From Fretibacterium sp. (GTDB taxonomy: Bacteria; Synergistota; Synergistia; Synergistales; Aminobacteriaceae): a DNA stretch of 36,758 bases. The notes under the pieces are model-generated. The model had not been told where the DNA came from and did not search any database. It saw only the letters and a program-made list of their open reading frames with translations. The DNA is taken from contig JAFUYV010000075.1 in assembly GCA_017476945.1 (NCBI GenBank), forward strand, positions 1-36,758, read 5' to 3'. The translations under genes and the position numbers were made by a program. Below are positions 16,594-24,157 of this stretch, in pieces; positions within the stretch are counted from its first letter, which is position 1; each line of letters opens with the position of its first letter.

Positions 16594-16624
16594 AATAAAA
16601 CGCTCCTTTATTTAGTAGTCTGGT

Positions 16625-17173
16625 TTATTCGGGTTTTCTGTCATCGTGTATCGTCCTGGGACCGCGCTCGATGGCGACGATGCCCGTCCGGGCAAGCTCA
16701 AGAATTTTGAACTCCCGCAGCAGCCCCTCGAATGCCGATGTCTTGCGCTCGTCTCCAATCACCGAGAGGGTGATGGCCGTCGGGGTGATGTCGATGATGG
16801 AGGCGCGGAAAATGTTGCAGATCTGAATCACCTCGTCCCGCGCCAGGCGGTCGGCAACGTTGAGCTTGACCAGCACCAGCTCGCGCCGGACGGCCTCCGC
16901 AGGGGCGAGCAGCTTCACCGAGTAGACGGGAATCAGCTTCCGCAGCTGATTGCAGAGAAGCTGTACGCGCGATTCATCGGAGAAGATCTCGATCGTGATC
17001 CTGGAGATCATGGGGTCCTCGGTGCAGCCGACGGCCAGGGTCTCGATGTTGTAGCCCTTTCGAGAGAACAGATGCGCCACCTGGGACAGCACGCCCGCCA
17101 TGTTGTCCACGAGGACGGCTATCGTGTAGCGCGTCGCGGCCTCCTTCGCCTTTGAAACCGTTTTTTCAGCCAT
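16625..17173 (-). CDS. ilvN: Acetolactate synthase small (regulatory) subunit IlvN
   Basis: The regulatory subunit of acetohydroxyacid synthase, which confers valine feedback control and stimulates the large subunit. The 182-residue protein has an N-terminal ACT domain from about residue 16 (YTIAVLVDNMAGVLSQVAHLFSRKGYNI, core NMAGVLSQVA) and the C-terminal IlvN domain (ELVLVKLN ... VIGDERKTSAF). Length is normal for bacterial IlvN/IlvH. ATG 17173 has GAGGGG upstream and follows the ilvB stop by 11 bases, so the two subunits are co-expressed. Confidence 0.95.
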   Translation of the reverse strand: MAEKTVSKAKEAATRYTIAVLVDNMAGVLSQVAHLFSRKGYNIETLAVGCTEDPMISRITIEIFSDESRVQLLCNQLRKLIPVYSVKLLAPAEAVRRELVLVKLNVADRLARDEVIQICNIFRASIIDITPTAITLSVIGDERKTSAFEGLLREFKILELARTGIVAIERGPRTIHDDRKPE

Positions 17174-17184
17174 GCCAGCACCCC

Positions 17185-18912
17185 TCAGTCCAGCATAAAG
17201 TCGGCGATATGGCTGTCCCCGCCCACCATGGGACGGACCATCTCGTCGATGTTGATGTGGCAGTCGATGATGGACCCCACCCCATCTTCGCGCGCCGCCA
17301 TCGCCTGCCTCAGCGCGTCACTCAGCTCGTCCACGCTCCGGACGCGCCGCCCGTTCAGCCCATAAGCCCCCGCCAGGGCCACAAAATCCGGGCCCCGATC
17401 CAGAGTAGTCTGACAGTACCGCTCCTTGTAGATCAGGTGCTGCCACTGGCGGACCATGCCCAGCGTTGAGTTGTTAAACAGAAGGGTGATGATGGGCAGC
17501 CTGTAAAACTGCTCCGTGCAAAGCTCGTTGCAGTTCATGCGGAAGCTGCCGTCTCCGGTGACGTGCAGGATGGTCTTGTCCGGATTGCCGACCTGAGCGC
17601 CGATGGCGGCCCCCAGGCCGAAGCCCATCGTCCCAAAGCCCCCTGACGTGATGAGCTGCCCGGGGTAGGAGAACTTGAAGTGCTGAATTGCCCACATCTG
17701 GTGCTGCCCGACGTCGGTGGTGACGAGGGTCTCCTCCGGCAGGATCGCCGCCGCGGCGGAGAGGAGCTGTTTGGGGGTCAGCGTATCAGTGGCGGGGTCG
17801 TCGTATTCAGTCTCCGTCTTGAAGGAGAACACGTAGTCCTTCCACTTTCGGTGCTCCTCCGGGTCGGGCTCGAAGCTATCGAGGCGCTCAAGCAGCAGGG
17901 ACAGGACCTTCTTGGCGTCGCCAATAATGTGGTGCGAGGTCCTGACGTTTTTGTCGATCTCCGATTCGTCGATGTCGATCTGCACAATTTTTGCGTTTGC
18001 GGCGAAACTGGAGGGATTCAGCGTCACACGGTCGGAAAAGCGGCAGCCGACGGCCAGCAGCAGGTCGCAGGCGTCGCAGGCCATATTGGACGCCTGGGAG
18101 CCGTGCATCCCGATCATACCGGTCTTCAGGGGGTCGTGGCCTGTGAAGCCGCCGCCGCCCATCACGGTGATGGCCACGGGCGCGTCCAGTTTGAGGGCGA
18201 GGGCGCGGAACTCCCTGTGGGCCCTGCCGCGCACTACCCCGCCGCCGCAGATTAGCAGGGGGCGCTTGGACTCCCTGAGCATCTCGGCCAGAAGCTCCAC
18301 GTCATCGAGATCGGGTTCGGGGATTTTCAGCCCCGCGTGGTCCATCAGCTTGGCCAGGCGGCCTCGTGTGAAGTGCTGCTCGATGGGGAGAAATTCATAT
18401 TCGCACGCGGCTGCCGTGACGTCCTTCTGAATGTCGATCAGCACAGGGCCGGGCCGGCCGGACCGGGCAACCGCGAAGCCCTCGCGTACCGTGTCCGCAA
18501 GCGCGCTGACGTCGCGCACCAGATAGTTGCACTTGGTGATGGGGAGCGTTACCCCGGTGATGTCGCTCTCCTGAAAGGAGTCCTTGCCGATCAGGTTGCC
18601 GTTGACGTTGCAGGTGATGAAGACCACGGGGGAGGAGTCCATATAAGCAGTGGCGATGCTGGTGGTCAGGTTCGTCGCGCCGGGGCCCGATGTGGCGAAG
18701 CACACGCCCACCTTCCCGGTGGAACGAGCGTAGCCATCGGCGGCGTGGCCCGCGCCCTGCTCATGCGCGGTCAGGATGTGTCGGATCTTCCCCGCGTAGT
18801 CATAAAGCGCATCGTAGATATTCAAGATCGCGCCGCCCGGGTAGCCGAACACGGTGTCCACGTTCTGCTCCAGCAGACATTCGATCAATATATTTGCGCC
18901 CTTCATGTTCAC
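17185..18912 (-). CDS. ilvB: Acetolactate synthase large subunit IlvB
   Basis: The catalytic subunit of acetohydroxyacid synthase, a ThDP enzyme that joins pyruvate with pyruvate or 2-oxobutyrate. With this start the protein has 575 residues. The ThDP-activating glutamate is E51 (HEQGAGHAADGY), followed by ATSGPGATNL. The ThDP-metal motif GDGSFRMNCNEL lies in the C-terminal third, and PEG-type loop residues (MVRQWQ) follow. I chose GTG 18912, 10 bases after GGAGG; an ATG two codons later (18906) is the alternative. The same frame is open for 28 further codons to an ATG at 18996, but that ATG has no ribosome site and the extension is not family-like. It is the first enzyme gene in the operon after the leader. 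Confidence 0.94.
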   Translation of the reverse strand: MNMKGANILIECLLEQNVDTVFGYPGGAILNIYDALYDYAGKIRHILTAHEQGAGHAADGYARSTGKVGVCFATSGPGATNLTTSIATAYMDSSPVVFITCNVNGNLIGKDSFQESDITGVTLPITKCNYLVRDVSALADTVREGFAVARSGRPGPVLIDIQKDVTAAACEYEFLPIEQHFTRGRLAKLMDHAGLKIPEPDLDDVELLAEMLRESKRPLLICGGGVVRGRAHREFRALALKLDAPVAITVMGGGGFTGHDPLKTGMIGMHGSQASNMACDACDLLLAVGCRFSDRVTLNPSSFAANAKIVQIDIDESEIDKNVRTSHHIIGDAKKVLSLLLERLDSFEPDPEEHRKWKDYVFSFKTETEYDDPATDTLTPKQLLSAAAAILPEETLVTTDVGQHQMWAIQHFKFSYPGQLITSGGFGTMGFGLGAAIGAQVGNPDKTILHVTGDGSFRMNCNELCTEQFYRLPIITLLFNNSTLGMVRQWQHLIYKERYCQTTLDRGPDFVALAGAYGLNGRRVRSVDELSDALRQAMAAREDGVGSIIDCHINIDEMVRPMVGGDSHIADFMLD

Positions 18913-18944
18913 AGGCGTTTTGCCTCCTTTGACTTTGCGATGTT

Positions 18945-18987
18945 CAAAAACAAGGGCGCCCCCGCCATTTTCAGCGAAGCCGCCCTG
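18945..18987 (-). promoter_or_regulatory. Terminator-like stem in the ilvB leader (possible attenuator)
   Basis: On the minus strand CAGGGCG (18987-18981) can pair, with one bulge, with CGCCCTTG (18958-18951), and a run TTGTTTTTG follows, about 35-40 bases before the ilvB start. Smaller hairpins (GGGCGCCC, GCTTCGC) lie within. It resembles an attenuator. I see no T-box motif and no leader peptide rich in Ile, Leu or Val codons, so the signal sensed is unknown. Confidence 0.35.
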
Positions 18988-19044
18988 ATGCGCCATTTAA
19001 GATATGTTGATACGCTACTTTAAGGGATCGAGCTGCGGCTCCTT

Positions 19045-19215
19045 TTATGTCAGGCCAACAAGGGCCCCAATAATTAGAAGGACAAGAACAGACACCACAG
19101 GGGCGCCAGCTTCCCTGAGGGCAATAACAATGGAAATAGCCAAAAGCAACGCGGAGCAGAGCACAGCCAGGGACGGCAAAAAACGCGACACACTCTCTTT
19201 GTTCCAGAACAACAT
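19045..19215 (-). CDS. Small two-helix membrane protein ahead of ilvB, unknown function
   Basis: A 56-residue ORF with ATG 19215 and a good ribosome site (GGAGG, 8 bases upstream). Residues about 13-33 and 37-55 are hydrophobic and would form two membrane helices joined by REAGAP. I recognise no family. A longer in-frame start at 19296 overlaps the promoter boxes and is unlikely. It is the first ORF after the promoter at 19269-19296 and precedes ilvB by 132 bases, so it should be on the ilv transcript. It is not an amino-acid attenuator peptide in the classical sense, although it is rich in Leu, Ile and Val as membrane helices are. It may be a real small membrane protein. Confidence 0.6.
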   Translation of the reverse strand: MLFWNKESVSRFLPSLAVLCSALLLAISIVIALREAGAPVVSVLVLLIIGALVGLT

Positions 19216-19268
19216 CGCCGTCCCCTCCCTTCCAAACACAAAACTATAACTTAGTATAACAAAACAAA

Positions 19269-19296
19269 ATTTTACCATGTAAATCAAAGATGTCAA
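19269..19296 (-). promoter_or_regulatory. Sigma-70-type promoter of the ilv operon
   Basis: On the minus strand a consensus -35 TTGACA (19296-19291) is followed after 16 bases by -10 TAAAAT (19274-19269). It points to the small ORF and ilvB. The AT-rich block stands out from its GC-rich surroundings. Confidence 0.75.
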
Positions 19297-19300
19297 ATTT

Positions 19301-19319
19301 TGCGGCGGGCCGGAGCCGC
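19301..19319 (-). terminator. Possible terminator after the AtpI/AtpZ-like gene
   Basis: On the minus strand GCGGC, loop, GCCGC followed by AAAATTTG lies 12 bases past the gene stop and just before the ilv promoter. The stem is short and the T tract is weak. Confidence 0.4.
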
Positions 19320-19330
19320 CTCCTGCGAGG

Positions 19331-19564
19331 TTATTGCTTATCCTTTTCCCGTCCTGTGGGGCGCGTGAGGAAAAGCCACCCCTGCCACAGTCCGAAGGCG
19401 GCCGTCAGAAGGAGGGCGGCGAGGGACAGCCAGATGGGGTATCCGTTGGTCTGAAGCCAGTTGGACAGCCATACCCCGAGGAACACATAGCCCGCCACCG
19501 CCAGCGCGGTTGACAGCACCCGTCCAAAGGCCGCGAAATCCTTAAGCCCGCTGCGCATCTTCAT
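19331..19564 (-). CDS. Small membrane protein, AtpI/AtpZ-like
   Basis: A 77-residue protein with two predicted helices (about 15-37 and 42-66) and a basic, hydrophilic C terminus. The pattern, a glycine-containing first helix, a short NWLQTNGYPIWL linker and a second helix, resembles the AtpI/AtpZ family that sits before F0F1 ATP synthase genes, where members assist c-ring assembly or Mg2+/Ca2+ uptake. No atp gene is in the window, so the assignment rests on the fold pattern only. ATG 19564 has AGAGGAG 8 bases upstream and overlaps the rsmG 3' end by 23 bases. It is last in the helicase-rsmG operon. Confidence 0.6.
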   Translation of the reverse strand: MKMRSGLKDFAAFGRVLSTALAVAGYVFLGVWLSNWLQTNGYPIWLSLAALLLTAAFGLWQGWLFLTRPTGREKDKQ

Positions 19565-20384
19565 GGCGTTTTCTCCTCTTTTCGTTTTGCCCGTGGGAGG
19601 ACCACCAGGCGTTTGTCAAAGCCATGCCCGCCGGGCGCGGATAGGCGCGCGGGCAGGGAGCAGCTTTCTCCCAGAACACCAGCGCGCGGGAGGAATCCTC
19701 CGGCCCGGAGGGCAGCACGAAGGGGGAGTTGAGCCCTAACCGTCCCCACTTGGGGGGGGCTGGAAGGCAAGCCCTCCCTCTGAGTTTCGATGAGGCCTCC
19801 ACATCCGCCAGCTCTCCGGCTAGTTTGGCCCCCTTGAAGGTCAGCAAAAGGCCGCCCACCCTCACGAGGGGGGACAGAAGCTCGGCTGTGACCCCGGCGC
19901 TGGCGACGGCCCGGGCGCAGGCGAGATCAAACCTCTCCCGCTCCGAACGGGCGGCGTCCTCGCTGCGGGCGCAGACCACCCTTGCGTTGGAGAGGCCCAG
20001 GGCTTCCGCGATGGACTGGACGGCGCGGCACTTCTTGCCCACGCTGTCCAGCAGGACGGCCTCGATATCGGGACGGCAGATGGCCCAGACCAGGCCGGGC
20101 AGCCCGCCTCCGCTGCCGACGTCGATCACCCGGCCAGGCCCCTGGGGCAGGAAGGGCACGGACTCCAGACAGTCCCGGATATGTTGAGCGTAGATATCCT
20201 CAGGCCCGCGCGTGCCGGTCAGACGGGCCGTAACGCAGGCCGCGAGGAGCTCCGCGTAGCGCAGAAGCGTCTCCCGGTGCGCAGCCTCCAGCTCTTTGGG
20301 GGTGGGGCCCTGCGCGGGCGGACTGCCCCTGAAGGATATCTTGTCGAAGGATATTTTGCCGCCGTTTCTGACTGGGGGCACCAC
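19542..20384 (-). CDS. rsmG: 16S rRNA (guanine-527-N7) methyltransferase RsmG with two short insertions
   Basis: RsmG methylates G527 in the 530 loop of 16S rRNA using S-adenosylmethionine. The AdoMet motif is VIDVGSGGGLPGL (86-98), and the family segments DSVGKKCRAVQSIAEALGLSNARV and ARAVAS follow. The protein is 280 residues, longer than the roughly 210-240 usual. Two stretches look added. The N terminus contains a pentad repeat KISFD-KISFR (10-19). Residues about 199-214 (SKLRGRACLPAPPKWG) sit between the helix after strand 5 and the conserved LGLNSPFVLP segment, where relatives have a short link. The C terminus is a basic tail. The start is GTG 20384 (or GTG 20381) after GGAGG, 16 bases past the helicase stop. 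Confidence 0.9.
   Translation of the reverse strand: MVPPVRNGGKISFDKISFRGSPPAQGPTPKELEAAHRETLLRYAELLAACVTARLTGTRGPEDIYAQHIRDCLESVPFLPQGPGRVIDVGSGGGLPGLVWAICRPDIEAVLLDSVGKKCRAVQSIAEALGLSNARVVCARSEDAARSERERFDLACARAVASAGVTAELLSPLVRVGGLLLTFKGAKLAGELADVEASSKLRGRACLPAPPKWGRLGLNSPFVLPSGPEDSSRALVFWEKAAPCPRAYPRPAGMALTNAWWSSHGQNEKRRKRHEDAQRA
19743..19790 (-). repeat. In-frame palindromic insertion in rsmG
   Basis: About 48 bases encode the extra SKLRGRACLPAPPKWG. On the minus strand they contain two hairpins: GGAGGGC/GCCTTCC (19777-19762) and CCCC-AAGT-GGGG (19755-19744). Their borders are set by comparison with the family pattern recalled from memory, so they are approximate. Confidence 0.5.
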
Positions 20385-20400
20385 GCCTCACCTCCTGCCC

Positions 20401-22011
20401 TTACCGGCTCGTCTCGATCTCTCCCAGCTTCTCCTCGAAGCCGTAGATGGTCGGGTCGATCTCGTCCACCGTGCGATTCAGGTCATCCATGGCGCGGAGG
20501 CGCTTTCCTCGCGGGAGCTGGTTGGCAAAGCGTTTGACCTTCAGGAGCGACTGAAGGTAGTTCCGCTCGTAAGGCATGACCATCTGAGCCGCCATGAGCG
20601 CGTTGGGCTCCGGCTCCTCCAGGAACAGCAGCGCCATCTCCAGGTTCTCGTCAACCTCCATCTCGTCATACCAGATATCCGCCAGGATGGAGCGGAAGCG
20701 CGTCCGGTCGGAGCCGCGCACAAGACGGGACGCCACCCGCTCGATCTTCCGCATCCCCCCCTCAAGGGATCGCAGCACGGAGCGAACGCTCACCGCCGGG
20801 AGGGAGTTCTCGGCGATGTACTCGGCCTCCACCTCCACTATCACCTGCCTGCGCAACAGGCGGCCGTAGGATGGGCGGAGCGTCACCACCGCGGGCTCGG
20901 AGGGCGCGTTCACCAGATCCTGAAAGACCTTGCACGTGTCCACGCCTCGCCGCTCGAAGGGAGAGCGGTGCAGCCAGGTGACGTAGCCGGGGTCGAAGAG
21001 CCCCTTGCGCCCCGCGCGCCCCGACATCTGAAGGAACTCGTTCTTGGTGATGGGCTCGTCATGATGGTACTGCACGAGCTGGGCGAACACGACGGTCTGC
21101 GCGGGCAGGTTCACGCCCAGGGCGAGGGCGTTCGTCCCACAGACCACGTCCAACAGGCGCTCTCGAAAGGCGGACTCCACCAGCAGCTTCTCCTTCGGGA
21201 ACATTCCTCCGTGGTAGATGCCCACGCCGTGCATCAGGGGAGGCGCGACCTTCGGGACCTCCAAGATTGCCGCCAGCTCCTCAAGCCGGCGGCGGGCCTC
21301 GGCGGATATCTCGGGGCGGGAGGCGGAGATGTCCGCAGCCAGGGATGCCGCTCCCTTCTGTGAGAAGAGGAAGACCAGCGCGTCGTGTATCCTCCCGCGC
21401 TTTGCGGGGTGCTTGGGGGTGTAGATGAGCTGGGTGGTGCGCTTGCGGCTCTCATGGATGACGAACTCCCGGCGGCAGATCTCCGAGAGGTAGCGGCCGA
21501 CGCTCTTCACCCCGCCCAGCGTGGCGGACATCACCAGGATGGGCGTGTCCGGGTGCGTGTTCCGGATGCCGTCGATGTACGTCCGGGCACGATCCGGGTC
21601 GCTGAAGATATAGTGGAACTCATCGACGATGAGGCGCTGCCCGGGGAGGCCCGCGTACTTCATCGTGTAGATCTCCTGGGTGCAGCAGATGACCTGCGCG
21701 CCCTCGTTGCGCTTGAAGTCCCCCGTCTCGATGCCGACGTCCAGCCCCATGCGGCGGAGGTCCATGTAGCGCTCGTTGCTCAGGGCCTTGATGGGGGCGG
21801 TGAAGATAATGCGCGTGGGATTTGGATCGCTCTCGCCGAGAGGCTGATCGGAGTGGCGGACATTCCCCTCCCCGTCCAGAAGCCCGGCCCACAGATAGGC
21901 GCACAAGGTCTTGCCGGACCCCGTGGGCGCGGAGAGGACGGCGCTGTGCCCGGCGATATGGTTACAGGCGTTTTTCTGCCAGTCGTAAAGCTCGAATTTT
22001 GTCATCTTCAT
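20401..22011 (-). CDS. Ski2-like DExH-box RNA helicase
   Basis: A 536-residue superfamily 2 helicase. Motif I is APTGSGKT (28-35), motif Ia is TAPIKALSNER, motif II is DEFH (130-133), motif III is SATLG, and motif VI is QMSGRAGRKG. The DExH box with QMxGRAGR places it with Ski2/Mtr4/Hel308-type helicases, which unwind RNA or branched nucleic acid. An RNA turnover role fits the neighbours (rnpB, rsmG, and rny opposite). Residues 51-65 (VRHSDQPLGESDPNP) look inserted between GEGN and TRIIFTAPIKAL. The start is uncertain: ATG 22011 and ATG 22005 have no ribosome site, and the same frame is open upstream through an AT-rich repeat to GTG 22074. The stop is 16 bases before rsmG, in one operon. Confidence 0.88.
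   Translation of the reverse strand: MKMTKFELYDWQKNACNHIAGHSAVLSAPTGSGKTLCAYLWAGLLDGEGNVRHSDQPLGESDPNPTRIIFTAPIKALSNERYMDLRRMGLDVGIETGDFKRNEGAQVICCTQEIYTMKYAGLPGQRLIVDEFHYIFSDPDRARTYIDGIRNTHPDTPILVMSATLGGVKSVGRYLSEICRREFVIHESRKRTTQLIYTPKHPAKRGRIHDALVFLFSQKGAASLAADISASRPEISAEARRRLEELAAILEVPKVAPPLMHGVGIYHGGMFPKEKLLVESAFRERLLDVVCGTNALALGVNLPAQTVVFAQLVQYHHDEPITKNEFLQMSGRAGRKGLFDPGYVTWLHRSPFERRGVDTCKVFQDLVNAPSEPAVVTLRPSYGRLLRRQVIVEVEAEYIAENSLPAVSVRSVLRSLEGGMRKIERVASRLVRGSDRTRFRSILADIWYDEMEVDENLEMALLFLEEPEPNALMAAQMVMPYERNYLQSLLKVKRFANQLPRGKRLRAMDDLNRTVDEIDPTIYGFEEKLGEIETSR
21825..21849 (-). repeat. Palindrome inside the helicase gene's extra segment
   Basis: An inverted repeat with GATC at both ends and the core CTCTCGGCGAGAG, in frame, encodes DQPLGESD in the segment that appears added relative to the family. 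Confidence 0.5.
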
Positions 22012-22020
22012 TATTTTAAC

Positions 22021-22050
22021 TTTGTCTTTATCAAATTTATCTTTATCAAA
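22021..22050 (-). repeat. 15-bp tandem repeat in the helicase leader
   Basis: Two 15-base units, 22021-22035 and 22036-22050, agree at 14 of 15 positions. In the helicase frame they would read FDKDKFDKDK. The block is strongly AT-rich in a GC-rich region. Confidence 0.9.
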
Positions 22051-22082
22051 ATATAACAAGCCATCAAAATTCACATTATTAA

Positions 22083-22428
22083 CGAGCAGCTCATAAGCCG
22101 GGTTCTGTCTACCTGTTCGTAGCGGCGGCCATTTATCTGGACGCATCCTCGCGGAGCGCCTCGAGCGGCCGTACCCGGAGGCCGGCGGGCCGCCGTATTC
22201 CTCCCTATTCGGCCTTGCTCCAGATGGGGTTTGCCTGGCATGCGGCTTGCGCCGCATCCGGTGGGCTCTTGCCCCACCCTTTCACCCTTACCCCCGCTGG
22301 GGGCGGTATCCTTTCTGTGGCACTGTCCCTCGGCTCGCGCCGGCCGGACGTTATCCGGCATCTCGCCCTGTGGAGCCCGGACTTTCCTCTGCGCCAAACG
22401 ACAACGCAGCGGCCGCCTGAGCTGCTCG
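22083..22428 (-). ncRNA. rnpB: RNase P RNA, class A
   Basis: This is the catalytic RNA of RNase P, which matures the 5' ends of tRNAs. On the minus strand the 5' part contains the hallmark GAGGAAAGTCCGGGCTCCAC (P4 and the universally conserved region), and the 3' part ends with ACAGAACCCGGCTTAT, the second half of P4 and its flanks. The ends are set by helix P1: CGAGCAGCTCA (22428-22418) pairs perfectly with TGAGCTGCTCG (22093-22083). The length of about 346 bases and the presence of internal segments such as GGGTAAGGGTGAAAGGGTG and ACGGCCGC-type hairpins fit bacterial type A RNA. Any open frames here are incidental. The helicase starts about 70 bases downstream with no clear terminator between. 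Confidence 0.96.
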
Positions 22429-22433
22429 CTCCC

Positions 22434-22462
22434 ATTGTATCATGAATAGGTAGAGCCCTCAA
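22434..22462 (-). promoter_or_regulatory. Promoter of rnpB
   Basis: On the minus strand -35 TTGAGG (22462-22457), a 17-base spacer and -10 TACAAT (22439-22434) sit 6-7 bases before the predicted RNA start. This fits a vegetative promoter. Confidence 0.75.
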
Positions 22463-22481
22463 ACAAAAAGGCGTTTTGCGC

Positions 22482-22510
22482 TTGTGAAACCATGACAGGA
22501 AGGGTACAAT
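22482..22510 (+). promoter_or_regulatory. Promoter of rny-ymdB
   Basis: -35 TTGTGA (22482-22487), a 17-base spacer and -10 TACAAT (22505-22510). It would give a 5' leader of roughly 90 bases before rny. It is divergent from the rnpB promoter, 20 bases away. Confidence 0.6.
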
Positions 22511-22609
22511 TTGAGGGTGTGTCCAAGTTCATTCTGGATGGTGCGTTATGCGCACGATGCACAATACAACCGCCCCCTCTTGTGGGGAACATAAAGGAGA
22601 GTAGCAGAA

Positions 22610-24139
22610 ATGCAGTTTGTCTGGGCAATTCTTGTCTTCGTAGCCGGCGTCGGGCTGGGCTACCTGTTACTTCGAGCGTGGGACAATACGCGCCTTGCCG
22701 GGGTCAAAAATCAAACCATCATTTTGTTGCAGGAGGCCAGCGACGCGGCCGAACGCCTGAAGCAGGAGCGGCTTGCCGAGGCGAAGGACGAGGTCTCCCG
22801 CATGAAACAGGACGCCGCGAGGGACATCAAGGAGCGGCGCAGCGAGCTCCAGAGGTCGGAGCGGAAGCTGGAGCAGCGCGAGGAGAACCTCGACCGGAAG
22901 CTTGACCGCGTCTCCCGCAAGGAGGATGAGCTGAGGGCACGGCAGGAGTCCCTTGAGAGGCGCGGCGCGGAGTTGGAGGACCTTATCCAGCAGCAGATCG
23001 TGAAGCTGGAGGAGGTCGCGGGGATGACCCGCGAGGAGGCGCAGGAGATCCTGCTCCGCAGGACGGAGGAGGACGCTCAGTACCTTATCGGCCTGCGTCT
23101 GAAGGAACTTGAGGAGAAGGCTCAGCGCGAGGCGGACCGCAGGGCGCGGGACCTCGTCGTTGGCGCCATGCAGCGCTGTGCTGTGGAGAGCGCGGGCGAG
23201 GCGACGGTCAGCGTTGTCCCCCTGCCCTCCGAGGAGATGAAGGGGCGCATCATCGGGCGTGAGGGGCGCAACATCCGTGCCTTTGAGACGCTGACGGGTG
23301 TGGACCTCATCATTGACGATACGCCGGAGGCCGTGACCCTCAGCAGCTTCGACCCCGTGCGCCGTGAGATTGCCCGGCGCTCGCTGGAACGCCTGGTGGT
23401 GGACGGCCGCATCCACCCCGCGCGCATTGAGGAGCTTATCGAGAAGGCCACCCACGACATCGAGGAGGAGATCATCAGCGAGGGAGAGTCCGCCGTCCTG
23501 GAGATGGGCATCAAGAACATCCACTCCGAGCTGGTGCGGACCCTGGGGCAGTTGAAGTTCCGCTTCAGCTACGGCCAGAACGCCCTGTCCCACAGCCTTG
23601 AGGTGGCGCAGATCTCCGGGGCCATCGCGGCGGAGCTTGGGCTGGATGAGGAGCTGGCGCGGAGGGCGGGCCTGCTGCACGACCTGGGCAAGGCCATCGA
23701 TCACCAGGTTGAGGGGCCGCACGCCGCCATCGGGGCGGACCTGGCGCGGCGCTTCGGCGAGAGGCCCGAGGTGGTCAGCTCCATCGCCTCCCATCACGAC
23801 ACGCTGGAGGTCAGCTCCATCTATGAGGTCATCGTCGCCATCGCGGACGCCATCAGCGCCTCCCGGCCTGGCGCCCGGCGCGAGAGCCTGGACGCCTACA
23901 TCAAGCGCCTGGAAAAGCTGGAGGAGGTGGCGCAGTCCTTCAACGGCGTCTCCAAGGCCTACGCCATTCAGGCGGGTCGCGAGGTCCGAGTGGTGCTCGC
24001 CGCGGGCAAGACGGACGACGCCTCGGTCCACAAGCTGGCCTACGACATCGCCCGCAAGATCGAGGCGGAGATGAAGTATCCCGGCCAAATCAAGGTTAAC
24101 GTCTCCCGCGAGACCCGGGCGACCGAGTTCGCGAAGTAG
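22610..24139 (+). CDS. rny: Ribonuclease Y
   Basis: RNase Y is a membrane-anchored endoribonuclease that starts mRNA decay in many bacteria lacking RNase E. The 509-residue protein has the normal length and domain order: one N-terminal helix (about 3-23), a long charged coiled coil (about 35-180), a KH RNA-binding domain with the GxxG loop in GRIIGREGR (212-220), and an HD domain with the H357-D358 metal pair in LLHDLGKAID. The C terminus (YPGQIKVNVSRETRATEFAK, core IKVNVSRETRA) is typical. ATG 22610 has GGAG 10 bases upstream. ymdB follows after 18 bases, an arrangement common in Firmicutes and others. Confidence 0.97.
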   Translation: MQFVWAILVFVAGVGLGYLLLRAWDNTRLAGVKNQTIILLQEASDAAERLKQERLAEAKDEVSRMKQDAARDIKERRSELQRSERKLEQREENLDRKLDRVSRKEDELRARQESLERRGAELEDLIQQQIVKLEEVAGMTREEAQEILLRRTEEDAQYLIGLRLKELEEKAQREADRRARDLVVGAMQRCAVESAGEATVSVVPLPSEEMKGRIIGREGRNIRAFETLTGVDLIIDDTPEAVTLSSFDPVRREIARRSLERLVVDGRIHPARIEELIEKATHDIEEEIISEGESAVLEMGIKNIHSELVRTLGQLKFRFSYGQNALSHSLEVAQISGAIAAELGLDEELARRAGLLHDLGKAIDHQVEGPHAAIGADLARRFGERPEVVSSIASHHDTLEVSSIYEVIVAIADAISASRPGARRESLDAYIKRLEKLEEVAQSFNGVSKAYAIQAGREVRVVLAAGKTDDASVHKLAYDIARKIEAEMKYPGQIKVNVSRETRATEFAK

Positions 24140-24157
24140 CGCACGGGAGGTTGCGGA

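Noticed and set aside
18913-18996. 28-residue N-terminal extension of IlvB
   Set aside because: ATG 18996 has no ribosome site, and the residues overlap the putative attenuator stem; the GTG at 18912 has a strong site.
22205-22462. Small protein frames inside rnpB
   Set aside because: The region is RNase P RNA by its conserved P4 sequences and P1 helix. The frames have no ribosome sites.
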